This document shows positions 55,891-64,000 of a stretch of 64,000 nt of DNA, one piece after another. Origin of the DNA: Closterium sp. Naga37s-1 (Eukaryota > Streptophyta > Zygnematophyceae > Desmidiales > Closteriaceae); contig CANJKZ010000723.1 in assembly GCA_947471745.1 (NCBI GenBank), forward strand, positions 5,931,001 to 5,995,000, read 5' to 3'. Position numbers and translations under genes: made by a program. Numbering within the stretch: position 1 is the first letter of the stretch; every line of letters starts with the position of its first letter. The notes under the pieces are model-generated. The model made no database searches. It saw only the letters and a program-made list of their open reading frames with translations, and had not been told where the DNA came from.

Positions 55891-57054
55891 TGAGTATGGA
55901 GCAGTAAGCGATCTGGCTGGGATCGATGTGAGGGCGTCTTGGATCGACCGGTACCTAGGCGCGGTTGTATAGTAGTGACTGTGACGAGGTCGGAAGGTGG
56001 GTGAGAGGTTGATGGCCTGGTGGTGGTGGAACAGCAGCCGCTGCCAGAAGCAGCCGAGGCAGGAAGGAAAGCTTGACGGTCGTTGTTTCAAAGAATGACC
56101 AGCTTGGCCCAATAAATGCCTCGGGTGGGAGGCGAGGGAGATGCCTCTGCGGCACACGATTGAGGAGGGAGGATGATCAAAAATCGAGATGCCAAGGAAA
56201 ACTCTCGAGGGAGGTGGTGGGATGCGGTTGGGTGAGGAAAGATCGACAGCAGGGTGAAGTGGCTGCTCCTTTCGTTGCGTTGCGTGGTTGTGCCCCCCAC
56301 CAGCACAACCACAGCAGAACTTCACTCTGACTCGACACACCAGCACCAATGTGGTCCCACGGCGGCGCGCATGCTGGCGGAATATTTCAAGGTGTAATAA
56401 TCTGGGGACAATCCGGGCTGCCCGAGAGTAGGAATGTTTTTCGCTTGACGAATTGCGATTGAAAGGTAGGTGATGAGACGAGGCTTCGCCAAGCGCAAAG
56501 AGAAACGCTCCCAAAGGTTTGGGGTAGGCGATCGCCAGCCACTCACCACACGCACACGTGTCAAAAGAGTCCAATCACCTTGGCATCGTCGTGTGACCAA
56601 CCCAACAGAAATTCTTTGTCGAAAAATGGACGGACGGGGGGTACTACTGTACCTCTTCGTTCAGGAAGCGTAAGCACTTCAACGGTCCCCGCGCTTTTCC
56701 GTCACGTCCGCCCGAAACTTGTTCAGGGCAAAATATCCTCAGTAAAAACAGGCTCGCTATTCGAACAAAGAGGTGGGTGCACTATTTTGGGACTATTTTA
56801 GTGCACCAAGGTGATATATTAGGATAGACTTTTAAACACAACCTGATGTAGTACATTTCTACAAACGCAATGCTGGGGGCGATGATGGGGTTCGATGTTT
56901 AGGGTATGAGGCGTCTCAAAGCACCCGGGCACATAGCATTGCCTTGAGGTTGACGTGGCGCACCACACCTGCATGTCTTGCCTGGTGATTTACAGGCACT
57001 CATTCACGAGATACTTGCTTGTGAGGCGCGCACTATGGCCAGTTTATAGGGCTG
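55891..57054 (-). promoter_or_regulatory. 5' UTR and promoter region of the phosphate carrier
   Basis: This single-copy stretch lies upstream of the gene, between its start and element K. A CCAAT-type sequence (CCAATCAC on the plus strand, 56571-56578) and a 9-bp-arm inverted repeat (56776-56807) are visible. No certain TATA box or transcription start could be set. Confidence 0.4.
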
Positions 57055-57185
57055 TGTCAAACTTATATGCTGCATGTTGTGTAGGCTGTAGCAGGGTAGC
57101 CCATATGGGGTACAACCCAATTAGGGTTTGTTACTTGTACTCCTGCATGCTGCTAGTTCATTCATTCTCGTTCGTGATTCTGACA
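57055..57185 (+). repeat. 5' LTR of element K (131 bp)
   Basis: TGTCAAACTTATATG to GATTCTGACA, the best preserved LTR of this family here. Confidence 0.92.
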
Positions 57186-57197
57186 TGGTATCAGAGC
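57186..57197 (+). other. Primer binding site of element K
   Basis: TGGTATCAGAGC directly follows the LTR: perfect initiator tRNA-Met complement. Confidence 0.95.
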
Positions 57198-57239
57198 AGG
57201 TCCTGACCTAGGACAGTTTTTTTTAGGGCCCACCGAATC

Positions 57240-58190
57240 GTTCCCTGCCTGTAGCGCGTTGCCCTACCCATAGCGCCCTACCGTGTTCGTCGCGCTGCCC
57301 CACCAGTCGCGTTACCCTGCCCGCGCGCCGCCCTGCTGGCTGCCGCGCTGCCTTGCCCTGCACTGCGTTGCGCTGCTTAGCGCGCGCTCTGCCCTGCCCT
57401 GCGTTGCGCCGCCCCACGCACGCCCTGCCCTGCGTCGCGCTGCCCGCGCACGCCCTGCCCTGCCCCGCGTCGCGCTGCCCTGCGCACGCCCTGCCCTGCC
57501 CCGCACTGCGCTGCCCTGCGCACGCCCTGCCCTGCCCCGCGCTGCGCTGCCCTGCGCACGCCCTGCCCTGCCCCGCGTCGCCCCGCGCACGCCCTGCCCT
57601 GCCCCGCGTCGCGCTGCCCTGTGCACGCCCTGCTCTGCCCCCCATCGCGCTGCCCCTGCAGCCCGCGCGCCTTCTCTGCAGCCCGCGCGCCGCCCCTGCA
57701 GCCGGCGCGCCGCCCATGCAGCTCGCGCGTCGCCCCTGCAGCCCGCGCGCCGCCCCTGCTACCCAGCGCGCCAACGCGCCCCGCTGCCCAGCGCGCCAGC
57801 GCGCCTTGCTGCCCACCGCGCTAGCGCGCCCTGCTGCCAGACGCGCCAGCGCGCCCTGCTGGCCAGCACGCCAGCGCGCCCTGCTTCCCAGCACGCCAGC
57901 ACGCCCCGCTGCCCAGCACGCCAACGCGCCCTGCTAAACCCTAAAAAAAAGAAGAAAAAAAAATGAAATAAAAGAGCCCTAGGTGCCGCTCTTGCCTGCC
58001 CACGCGCCGCCCTCTGCAGCCCGCGTGCCGCCCTGCTGGCCGCGCGCCGACCCTGCCTGCAGCGCACCGCCCTACTCTGGCCACGCGCCGCTCTTCCCTG
58101 ACCGTGCGCCGCCCCGACCTACCCTAATGCCTGCTCGCCGCGCTGCCTTCCCTCCGTGCCGCTCTACTGGTCGCACGCCTCCTTGCTTGC
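57240..58190 (+). repeat. GC-rich leader repeats of element K
   Basis: [32 protein letters not shown] units, then GCCCCTGCAGCCCGCGCGCC and CGCGCCCTGCTGCCCAG units, with an A-rich interruption at 57950-57968. Same type as the leader of A. Confidence 0.8.
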
Positions 58191-58197
58191 CCGCTGT

Positions 58198-58639
58198 GAC
58201 TTCTCTTCGTAGTAACGGTGGGAGTGGTGACGGCGGTGGTGGCAGCAGTGGGAGTGGTGGAGGCCGTAGTAGCAGTCGCCGTGGAGTTGTTCGGTGGGGA
58301 GCTTCTGGCGGTGGCCAGATGCAGCTGCACCGTCGTCCGCGCGAGACCCTTCCGCCCCAGCAACTACGTGAGTGGTACACTAGTAGGAGTGGTGGCGGCG
58401 GCAGCAGTGGCAGTCGCAGTGGAGCTGTTCAGTCGGGAGCTTCTGGCGGTGGTCTGGTGCAGCTGCAGCGGCGTCCGCGCAAGACCCTTACGCCTCAGCA
58501 GCTTCGTGAGTGGTACGCTCAGAGTGGGGGGTCTCGGAGAAGTGCTCGCTGCCCGTACGTCATTCGCACAGGTGATCGGGCTGGTCAGACATGCGGGACA
58601 CCTGGCCACACACAGTCCCGCTACTTCTCCTGTCTGAGC
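58198..58639 (+). pseudogene. Gag C-terminal part of element K, cut by G
   Basis: The frame carries the same Ser/Gly-rich repeats as A, two QLREWY boxes and the CPYVIRTGDRAGQTCGTPGH cluster. The last Cys of the presumed knuckle is changed to Tyr (SRYFSC). The frame then enters the LTR of G. Confidence 0.75.
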
Positions 58640-58872
58640 TGTGGAGAGTCACTACACAACGGGAGTGGACTACGGTGTAGGGCACGGGGCTGTGCAAGTG
58701 ATCGTAGCTTTGTTCTAACGTTCTTACTGCGTGCTGTGTTCACAGAGAAGTTTTGGCAAGAGTTTCTACTAAGGAATTGAAAGAACAACTTGCAATGAAA
58801 GGTTGACAGTGCAATTGAGGCATGCAGAACAAAATGACTAGAATGACATGCAACACTTAGCAAGGGCGAAAC

Positions 58873-59215
58873 TGTCAGAGGTCCACTGGTGATCCCCGAT
58901 TGATCCTAGGGAAGGGTTACAGGCTACTTGTCCTGGAGGGTTATGGGCGCACTGACCCGCTACTTAACAAGCCCTTTTATCCCAGTGGTTAGTGGCTGGG
59001 ATTCTGACATGGTATCAGAGCGAAGGTCTCGGGTTCGAATCCCAGTGTGTGCACTTCGGGCATCCCAGTGCGGGGGGGTGTCAGAGGTCCACTGGTGATC
59101 CCCGATTGATCCTAGGGAAGGGTTACAGGCTACTTGTCCTGGAGGGTTATGGGCGCACTGACCCGCTACTTAACAAGCCCTTTTATCCCAGTGGTTAGTG
59201 GCTGGGATTCTGACA
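58873..59215 (+). mobile_element. TRIM/SMART miniature LTR element, complete, 343 bp
   Basis: Two identical 137-bp LTRs (58873-59009, 59079-59215; TGTCAGAGGTCC to GGATTCTGACA), an inner part of only 69 bp, and a perfect 5-bp target duplication GAAAC (58868-58872, 59216-59220). The inner part holds the primer site TGGTATCAGAGC (59010-59021), a tRNA T-arm/B-box sequence GGTTCGAATCC (59032-59042) and a G-rich purine tract (59071-59078). It codes for nothing and must be moved by proteins of another element. Identical LTRs mean a very recent insertion. Confidence 0.97.
59010..59021 (+). other. Primer binding site of the TRIM
   Basis: TGGTATCAGAGC directly after the left LTR, the same as in E, F and K. 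Confidence 0.93.
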
Positions 59216-59683
59216 GAAACCTGCCAGCGCAGCAGAAGAGCGGCTTGCCAACGCTGAAGCAGAGTGATATGCCAGCGTTGCACCGTGCACGTTCTGCCAG
59301 CACTGCAGTCGCAGGTAACTATCTGCAGTCGCAGATTGTCTATCTGCGCAGATGGGCGCACCTACCAAGTAGGTGAAGGTTGGCGGTTTCACCGTCAGGC
59401 ACATTGCGCAGGTGCCAGGTAGAAAACGTGTCGTCGGTTTTGCCAGGTGCGCACCGTCGACCACGTGATGCCGTTCCGCCGGTAAAACTTCGCCAGAACC
59501 TCCTGGGCGAAAGTTCGCACGCCTCTGCAAAGTTTTGCGCAACTCTGCGAACTCGGTCGATCAGCTCAATAACCCTCGGTCGAACAAAGTTCGCCGAGCA
59601 GAGCTCTTCGACCCGAACTATTTGACCAGAGTTCCTCGACCCAAACTCTTTGACCAGAGTTCTTCGACCAGAAGCGTCGCGCA

Positions 59684-60502
59684 TGTTGGTGCAACCCTAC
59701 GGTTTGCACTCGGCTTGTTGTCCGTGTGCGTGAATGTGTGTGTGTATGGAATGGTATGAGGGCATGGGATAATATATATTTCATGCTTATAATTGTGTGT
59801 GAATGTTGAGTCATGATGTCGAGTGTGTGTGTCGAGTCAATAGCGAGTTATCGCTAGACGCGTGTTACGCGGTCGTTTGTGTCTCGCGCGCGGTTTCTAT
59901 TTTGTCGTGCGCGGTTTCTATTTTGTCCTGTGTCGAACGTTCGGCGTGTCGCAGGTGTGTGCAGCAGACCCATCAAGAACTCAAGGATGAGTTTGTGATG
60001 AAGAGCCCGAGCCTTGGTGTCAAGCCTCAAGTGATTTCGAAGCTTGCCAAAAGGGTACACCTCAAGATATTGAAGATAGTTACATTACTTTGTGGAGTGT
60101 AACATTTCACTTGGTGTAGGCCCTAGTGAAGGGTAGTTTCGAGACCCTTCGTGGTTGGGGACAGTGTGGCACTGTTCCACATCACTGTACCTCGGCTCTT
60201 GGGGTTTGTAGGAGCTGGGAGTCATTCCCAACTCGTAACTCTTCCTATCTTGTGTTCTAAGACTATAGTGGCTGCCATAGTACCGTTCGTTCAAACCGAC
60301 GCTGTGTCGTCAATTCTTTATCAAATCGTGCAATCTAAATTGCTAATTGTAGACGACGTGAAGACGCTCCAGATCCAATTTGAATCAAGTCATTTGCAGC
60401 TGTGAGCAGAACGCTATCAACGTTTGAAGCCGCTGTGCAGAAATCCGTCTGTGCTCTCTATCTTTCGTTTTAGGCACATTCAAGCCTATTGTGACTATAA
60501 CA
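59684..60502 (+). repeat. Solo LTR of family F (819 bp)
   Basis: TGTTGGTGCAACCC to GTGACTATAACA, flanked by a perfect 5-bp duplication GCGCA (59679-59683 and 60503-60507). No inner part is left, so an F element inserted in the LTR of G and then lost its body by recombination between its LTRs. Confidence 0.95.
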
Positions 60503-60779
60503 GCGCAGAGCTCGTCGACCTGATTCTGTCGAGCAGAACCTGCTCGACCGAAACTTCCTTCGAACTGCAGAAACTCACTTCTTCTACCAAACCGTCAAAA
60601 ACTTCCTGTCGACGGCGAGATCGGCTGCGCCCAAGCAAGGGCGGGGCCTTTCTCTTCGACACTCCCCTGCCCAGCTCACGCTTGGGCACCCACACACAAG
60701 GTCCACCCAGAACCCAGAGGGTTAGAATACAAGGAGAAAAACCCTTCTATGTGCACCCCACACATAGCACGTAGATCAC

Positions 60780-62493
60780 CGCACCAGCCGTGCAGAAAGG
60801 GCACGGCACCTACTGCTGCACCTCGTCATCCCCGTCGCCCACGTCGGCCAGACGCACTTGGCCGATTGCGACGGAGCACCGGTTGAAAGTCGGAAAATGC
60901 AGCGCATTTGTCGGAGGTCGGGATCTACTACAGAGCAATATTCCCGCGCTTCACTATCTGCTGCAGCCAGGCGTAGCGTCGCTCCATGTGCTTGAGGTTG
61001 CCCTTGAGCCCCAAGCCCTCTGTGACAGTGATTGCAGACTGATTGTCCACGTGCAGAACAGTCGGCTTCCTTGGGTCGAGGAGACGGAACTGTGCAAGGA
61101 GGAAGTGTAGACGGCAAGCAGACGGAACTTTGCCATCTTCAGTGGCCGCGACGTACTCTGATTCGGTCGACGAGAGCGTCGAGCACTCGATGCGCTGGCT
61201 CGACCAGGAGACTGCGGCTCCTCCGAAGATGAAAACGTCGCCGCCCGTGCTCGTCTGATTGTGTTTGTCGCCAGCATCGTCGGCATGTGCATAGCCAAAC
61301 AAACACAGCGACTCTGGTCCGCCGCTGAACTCCAGAGCGGTGTCACGAGTTTCAGCAAGGTAGTGCAGACAGCGATCAACCTCACGCCAGTGGTTGTCGC
61401 TCCGCACTGTTCGGCCGGATCCGAGCTTGCTACAAGCAAAAGCAATGTCGAGCCTCATCGTGGTGGCCGCGAACTGCAGCGAGCCGACCTTTTGCTGGTA
61501 CTCTGCTTCCTCGCGCGACTGAAACTCCTCGTCGTCGAACACCAGCTGTGCGTAGGCGTCGACGGAGACCGGCGTCTTTGGCGCTCGCCCGGTCTGCTCC
61601 TCGTCGATGAAACGCCGACGCAGCTTGTCGACGTAGACTTGCTGATGAAGCCACAACTTCCGCGCAGGACGGTCACGCACGATTTCCAGCCCGAGATACT
61701 TCTCAACCTGGCTAATTTCGTGCAGCTCAAAGGCGGCCTCCAGCAGCTCCTTCAGCTCATTAGGCATTGCAATGCTGCTGCTTGCAGCGAGCAGGTCGTC
61801 GACGTAGACGAGCACCCAGCACGCCACTCCGTCGTTGCCGACCTTGAAGTAGAGCGCCTCATCGACCTGGCTCTTCTGCCAGTCGGCACCAGTTAGCACT
61901 GCGTTGAGCGCCGAGTACCACAGCAGCGGACTCTGCTTCAGGCCGTACAAGCTCTTCATCAGCTTGCAGACTCGGCCAGTTCCGTCATTGAAGTAGTCGG
62001 GCTGGTACATGTAGAGGACGCAATCCATCTTGCTCTGCAGAAACGCATTCTTCATGTCGAGCTGCATCAGGTGCAGGTCGAGGACTGCTACGATGATCAG
62101 GAAGATCTGCAGAGTTACGTAGCTCCCCATTGGCGCGTACGTCTCGTCGTAATCTGCACCGTAAACCTGCGTGAAGCCTTTCACGACCAAGCGGGCCTTC
62201 TCACGGGCGACCGTGTCGTTGACGTGGTACTTCGTCGTGAGCACCCAGCGGTTCTTCATGATGTTGACACAGCGCGGACGCTCTACCAACTCTCATGTCC
62301 CGTTAGAGATGAGACTCTTGATCTCCTCGTCCATGGCCGCTTTCACCGCCTTGCCCTTCCAGCTCGCCAACGCTTCCTTCACCATCATGTTGGCGATGTT
62401 CCAGCGATGCTCTGGGTCAGCATGCATGTCGGGGTCGAGTTCGGGCAGATCGACATCGTCCGCTGCGTCGTCGAGAAGAGTGCTGTAGGCCGT
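60780..62493 (-). pseudogene. Copia RT and RNase H of element G
   Basis: RT starts in the frame 62493-62293 (WNIANMMVKEALASWKGKAV, MDEEIKSLISNGT). A TGA stands where Trp is expected (62295 region), then 62289-60928 is open for 453 residues. It contains EKARLVVKGFTQVYGADYDE, LDMKNAFLQSKMDCVLYMYQ, LYGLKQSPLLWYSAL, the catalytic LVYVDDLLAAS, and RNase H (GYAHADDAGD, SSTESEYVAATED, LHVDNQSAIT). The C-terminal tail is frameshifted after GNIAL. This type differs clearly from the A group and resembles commoner plant and animal Copia RTs. Confidence 0.92.
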
Positions 62494-62496
62494 TGG

Positions 62497-62625
62497 TGTC
62501 AAACTTATATGATCTAGCCTGTGTAGGCTGTAGCGGGTTAGATACTAAGGGGTACACAATTCTAGGGTTTCATATTTGTATCACTTTCATTCCTTAGTTC
62601 ATCCATTCTCGTTCTAAGTTTCTCA
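62497..62625 (+). repeat. 5' LTR of element L (129 bp)
   Basis: TGTCAAACTTATATG to AAGTTTCTCA; core GTGTAGGCTGTAGCGGG as in K. Confidence 0.88.
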
Positions 62626-62636
62626 TGGTATCGAGC
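62626..62636 (+). other. Primer binding site of element L
   Basis: TGGTATCGAGC, the tRNA-Met complement with one A missing. Confidence 0.85.
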
Positions 62637-62689
62637 AGGTTCCCTAGTGGGAACTGTCCTAGGGCCCACCAAGATCGATTTTTTTCCTG

Positions 62690-63600
62690 CCCGGGGCGTG
62701 CGTTGTCCCCTGCCCGAGACGCGCCTAGTGTTCTGCCCTTAGCGGCCCGTCGCGCCCTCCTTAGCGGCCCTGCCGCGCCCTCCTTAGCGGCCCCGTCGCG
62801 CACTCCTTAGCGGCCCCGTCGCGCCCTCCTTAGCGGCCCCGTCGCGCCCTCCTTAGCGACCCCGTCGCGCACTCCTTAGCGGCCCCGTCGCGCCCTCCTT
62901 AGCGGCCCGTCGCGCCGCCCTTAGCGGCCCCGTCGCCGCCTCTGCCGGCCTCGTTGCCGCCCTTGACGGCCCCGTCGCCGCCCCTACCAGCCTCGTTGCC
63001 GCCCTTGACGGCCCCGTCGCCGCCCCTTCCGGCCCCGTCGCCGTCCTTCCGCGGTCCCGTCGCCGCCTCCCCCTTTCAGCGGCCCCGTCGCCGCCCTTTC
63101 AGCGGCCCCGTCGCCGCCCTTTCAGCGGCCCCGTTGCCGCCCTTTCAGCGGCCCCGTCGCCGCCTCTTAGCGGCTTCGTCGCCGCCCTTCAGTGGCCCCG
63201 TCGCCGCCTCTTAGCGGCTTCGTCGCCGCCCTTCAGCGGCCCCGTCGCCGCCCTTCAGCGGCCCCGTCGCTGCCCCTTTCCGTGGCCCCGTCGCCGCCCC
63301 TTTCCGCGGCCCCGTCGCCGCCCCTACTCGGCGGCCTCGTCGCCGCCCTTCAGCGGCCCCGTCGCCGCTCCTTCGCGGCAGCGACGCCGCCCTTCACGGC
63401 CCCGCCGAGCCGCCTTCGCTGCCGAGCCGCTGAGCCGCCGAGCCGCCTTTGCCGCCGAGTCGCCGAGCCGCCTTTGCCGCCGAGCCGCCGAGCCGCCGAG
63501 CCGCCGAACCGCCGAGCCGCACTGCAGCCGAGCCGCCGAGCCGCCGGGCCGCCGCAGCCAAGACGCCGCCGTCACTACAGTAGCGGCCCTGTCCCTGCCG
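62690..63600 (+). repeat. GC-rich leader repeats of element L
   Basis: Units of the type GCGGCCCCGTCGCGCCCTCCTTA, then CGGCCCCGTCGCCGCCCTTTCA, then GCCGAGCCGCCGA. Frames on both strands are open by composition only. Confidence 0.82.
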
Positions 63601-63695
63601 GCCTGCCCCGGACCGCCTCACTTGCCTGGTAAGCGCAACGCCTCTGCCACTGCACTGCCCTACCCCGCTGTGCTCACTGCCTGTCTACTGCTGTC

Positions 63696-64000
63696 ATGGC
63701 CACCCCCAGTGTTCTCACCTTTGACGCTGAGGGTCGGGCTGTTGACTTTGAGGTCTGGGTAGATGATCTGCAGCTTTTCCTACAGTGCGATAGGGCAGAC
63801 GGTCTCTCCCTGTTTGACCTCACTTCTGGTGCCTCTCCTGCCCCTGCTGCTGATGCTGACGCCACTGTTCGCTCACAGTGGGCCACGCGCGATGCTGCTG
63901 CTCGCCTTGCTGTGCGCCGCCACTTACCGACCGCTGAGCGCGCGCATTTTAGTAAGTACAAGAGTACTAAGACCTTGTACGACGCTGTAGTTGCACGCTA
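63696..64000 (+). CDS. Gag N-terminal part of element L (runs off the window)
   Basis: From ATG 63696 the frame MATPSVLTFDAEGRAVDFEV stays open to the end, about 101 codons. It shares with the gag of H the pattern LxFDxEGRxxxFxxW, an RRHLPTAERAHF-like segment (SELLPPTEAAHF in H) and KTLYDAVVAR (KGVWDAIVAR in H). It is the standard Copia gag N-terminal domain, uninterrupted so far. The start is chosen as the first ATG after the repeat leader with this homology. Confidence 0.85.
   Translation, partial: MATPSVLTFDAEGRAVDFEVWVDDLQLFLQCDRADGLSLFDLTSGASPAPAADADATVRSQWATRDAAARLAVRRHLPTAERAHFSKYKSTKTLYDAVVAR

Larger units (their letters stand above)
57055..58639 (+). mobile_element. Copia element K (family A), 5' part
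   Basis: 5' LTR, perfect primer site, GC-rich leader and gag C-terminal part, aligned with element A until CTGAGC at 58639, where the LTR of G begins. The rest of K is not found on the other side of G within the window. Confidence 0.88.
58640..60661 (-). repeat. 3' LTR of element G with nested insertions
   Basis: TGTGGAGAGTC to CTCTTCGACA on the plus strand. The adjoining CTCCCCTGCCCAGC gives a purine-rich GGGCAGGGGAG on the minus strand. The part at 59560-59683 and 60503-60600 has short repeats built on TTCGACC and GACCAGAGTTC. A run of TGCCAGC/TGCCAAC motifs is at 59219-59310. Confidence 0.75.
58640..62496 (-). mobile_element. Copia element G, 3' part
   Basis: RT and RNase H (62493-60780), purine tract and one complete 3' LTR that spans 58640-60661 but contains two later insertions: a TRIM and an F solo LTR. 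Net LTR length is about 850 bp. The left edge is fixed by K homology ending at 58639. At the right G is cut by the LTR of element L at 62497, so the integrase and gag half is missing. Confidence 0.85.
62497..64000 (+). mobile_element. Copia element L (family A group), 5' part
   Basis: 5' LTR, primer site, GC-rich leader and gag start; it continues beyond the window. Confidence 0.88.

Noticed and set aside
59010-59078. A true tRNA gene in the TRIM
   Set aside because: The B-box/T-arm is perfect, but the acceptor stem does not pair and the anticodon-like loop lacks the U before the anticodon; I report it only as tRNA-like.

Overview
The window is eukaryotic nuclear DNA from the green lineage. 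The one host gene is a plant-type mitochondrial phosphate carrier with GT-AG introns and a 44-base micro-exon. Most LTR elements are primed by initiator tRNA-Met (PBS TGGTATCAGAGC). The GC-rich Copia families, with long Gly/Ala or Pro/Ala linkers, make me lean towards a streptophyte alga (for example a zygnematophyte such as Closterium). That is an impression, not something the sequence proves. No rRNA, tRNA gene, CRISPR array or bacterial operon is visible.

Almost everything else is transposable elements nested in each other. I use these names: A, B, C, D, H, K, L and M are members of one Copia superfamily group with short (about 130 bp) TGTCAAA...TCTGACA-type LTRs; E is a separate intact Copia; F is a family known here only by its 820-830 bp LTRs; G is another Copia; I is a tyrosine-recombinase (DIRS-order) retroelement; J is a DNA transposon. 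Layout: 1-2772 copy B (minus); about 2773-3737 F 5' end (minus); 4028-10498 element A (plus), inserted in the GC-rich leader of an old minus-strand element M whose LTR is at 10798-10905; 11443-11674 an old copy of a miniature LTR element (TRIM); 12130-14640 a pyrimidine-rich block with a 21-bp minisatellite; 15413-20560 copy C; 20662-30608 copy D, split by the intact Copia E (22757-29502); 30609-31428 an F LTR; 31429-44031 a LINE whose ORF2 is split by Copia H (36206-42873); 44032-53300 element I with split direct repeats, whose gag is split by DNA transposon J (48967-52525); 53626-55890 the phosphate carrier gene; 57055-58639 element K, cut by Copia G (58640-62496), whose LTR in turn holds a 343-bp TRIM (58873-59215) and a solo F LTR (59684-60502); 62497 to the end, the 5' part of element L with its gag start.

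The nesting and LTR divergence give relative ages. The TRIM has two identical LTRs, E about 1% LTR divergence, and A about 9-10%. Exact target-site duplications support E (GTGCC), the TRIM (GAAAC), the F solo LTR (GCGCA) and J (TA); near-matches support A (AGGGC/AGGGT) and H (CTATG/CGATG). Removing H restores the LINE ORF2 frame, and removing J restores the element I gag frame, which fixes these boundaries to the base. E has one uninterrupted 1,544-residue gag-pol and J has a complete four-exon transposase with perfect 24-bp inverted repeats, so these two look most likely to be, or recently to have been, active. A, B, C, D, G, H and I are broken by stops, frameshifts or deletions.
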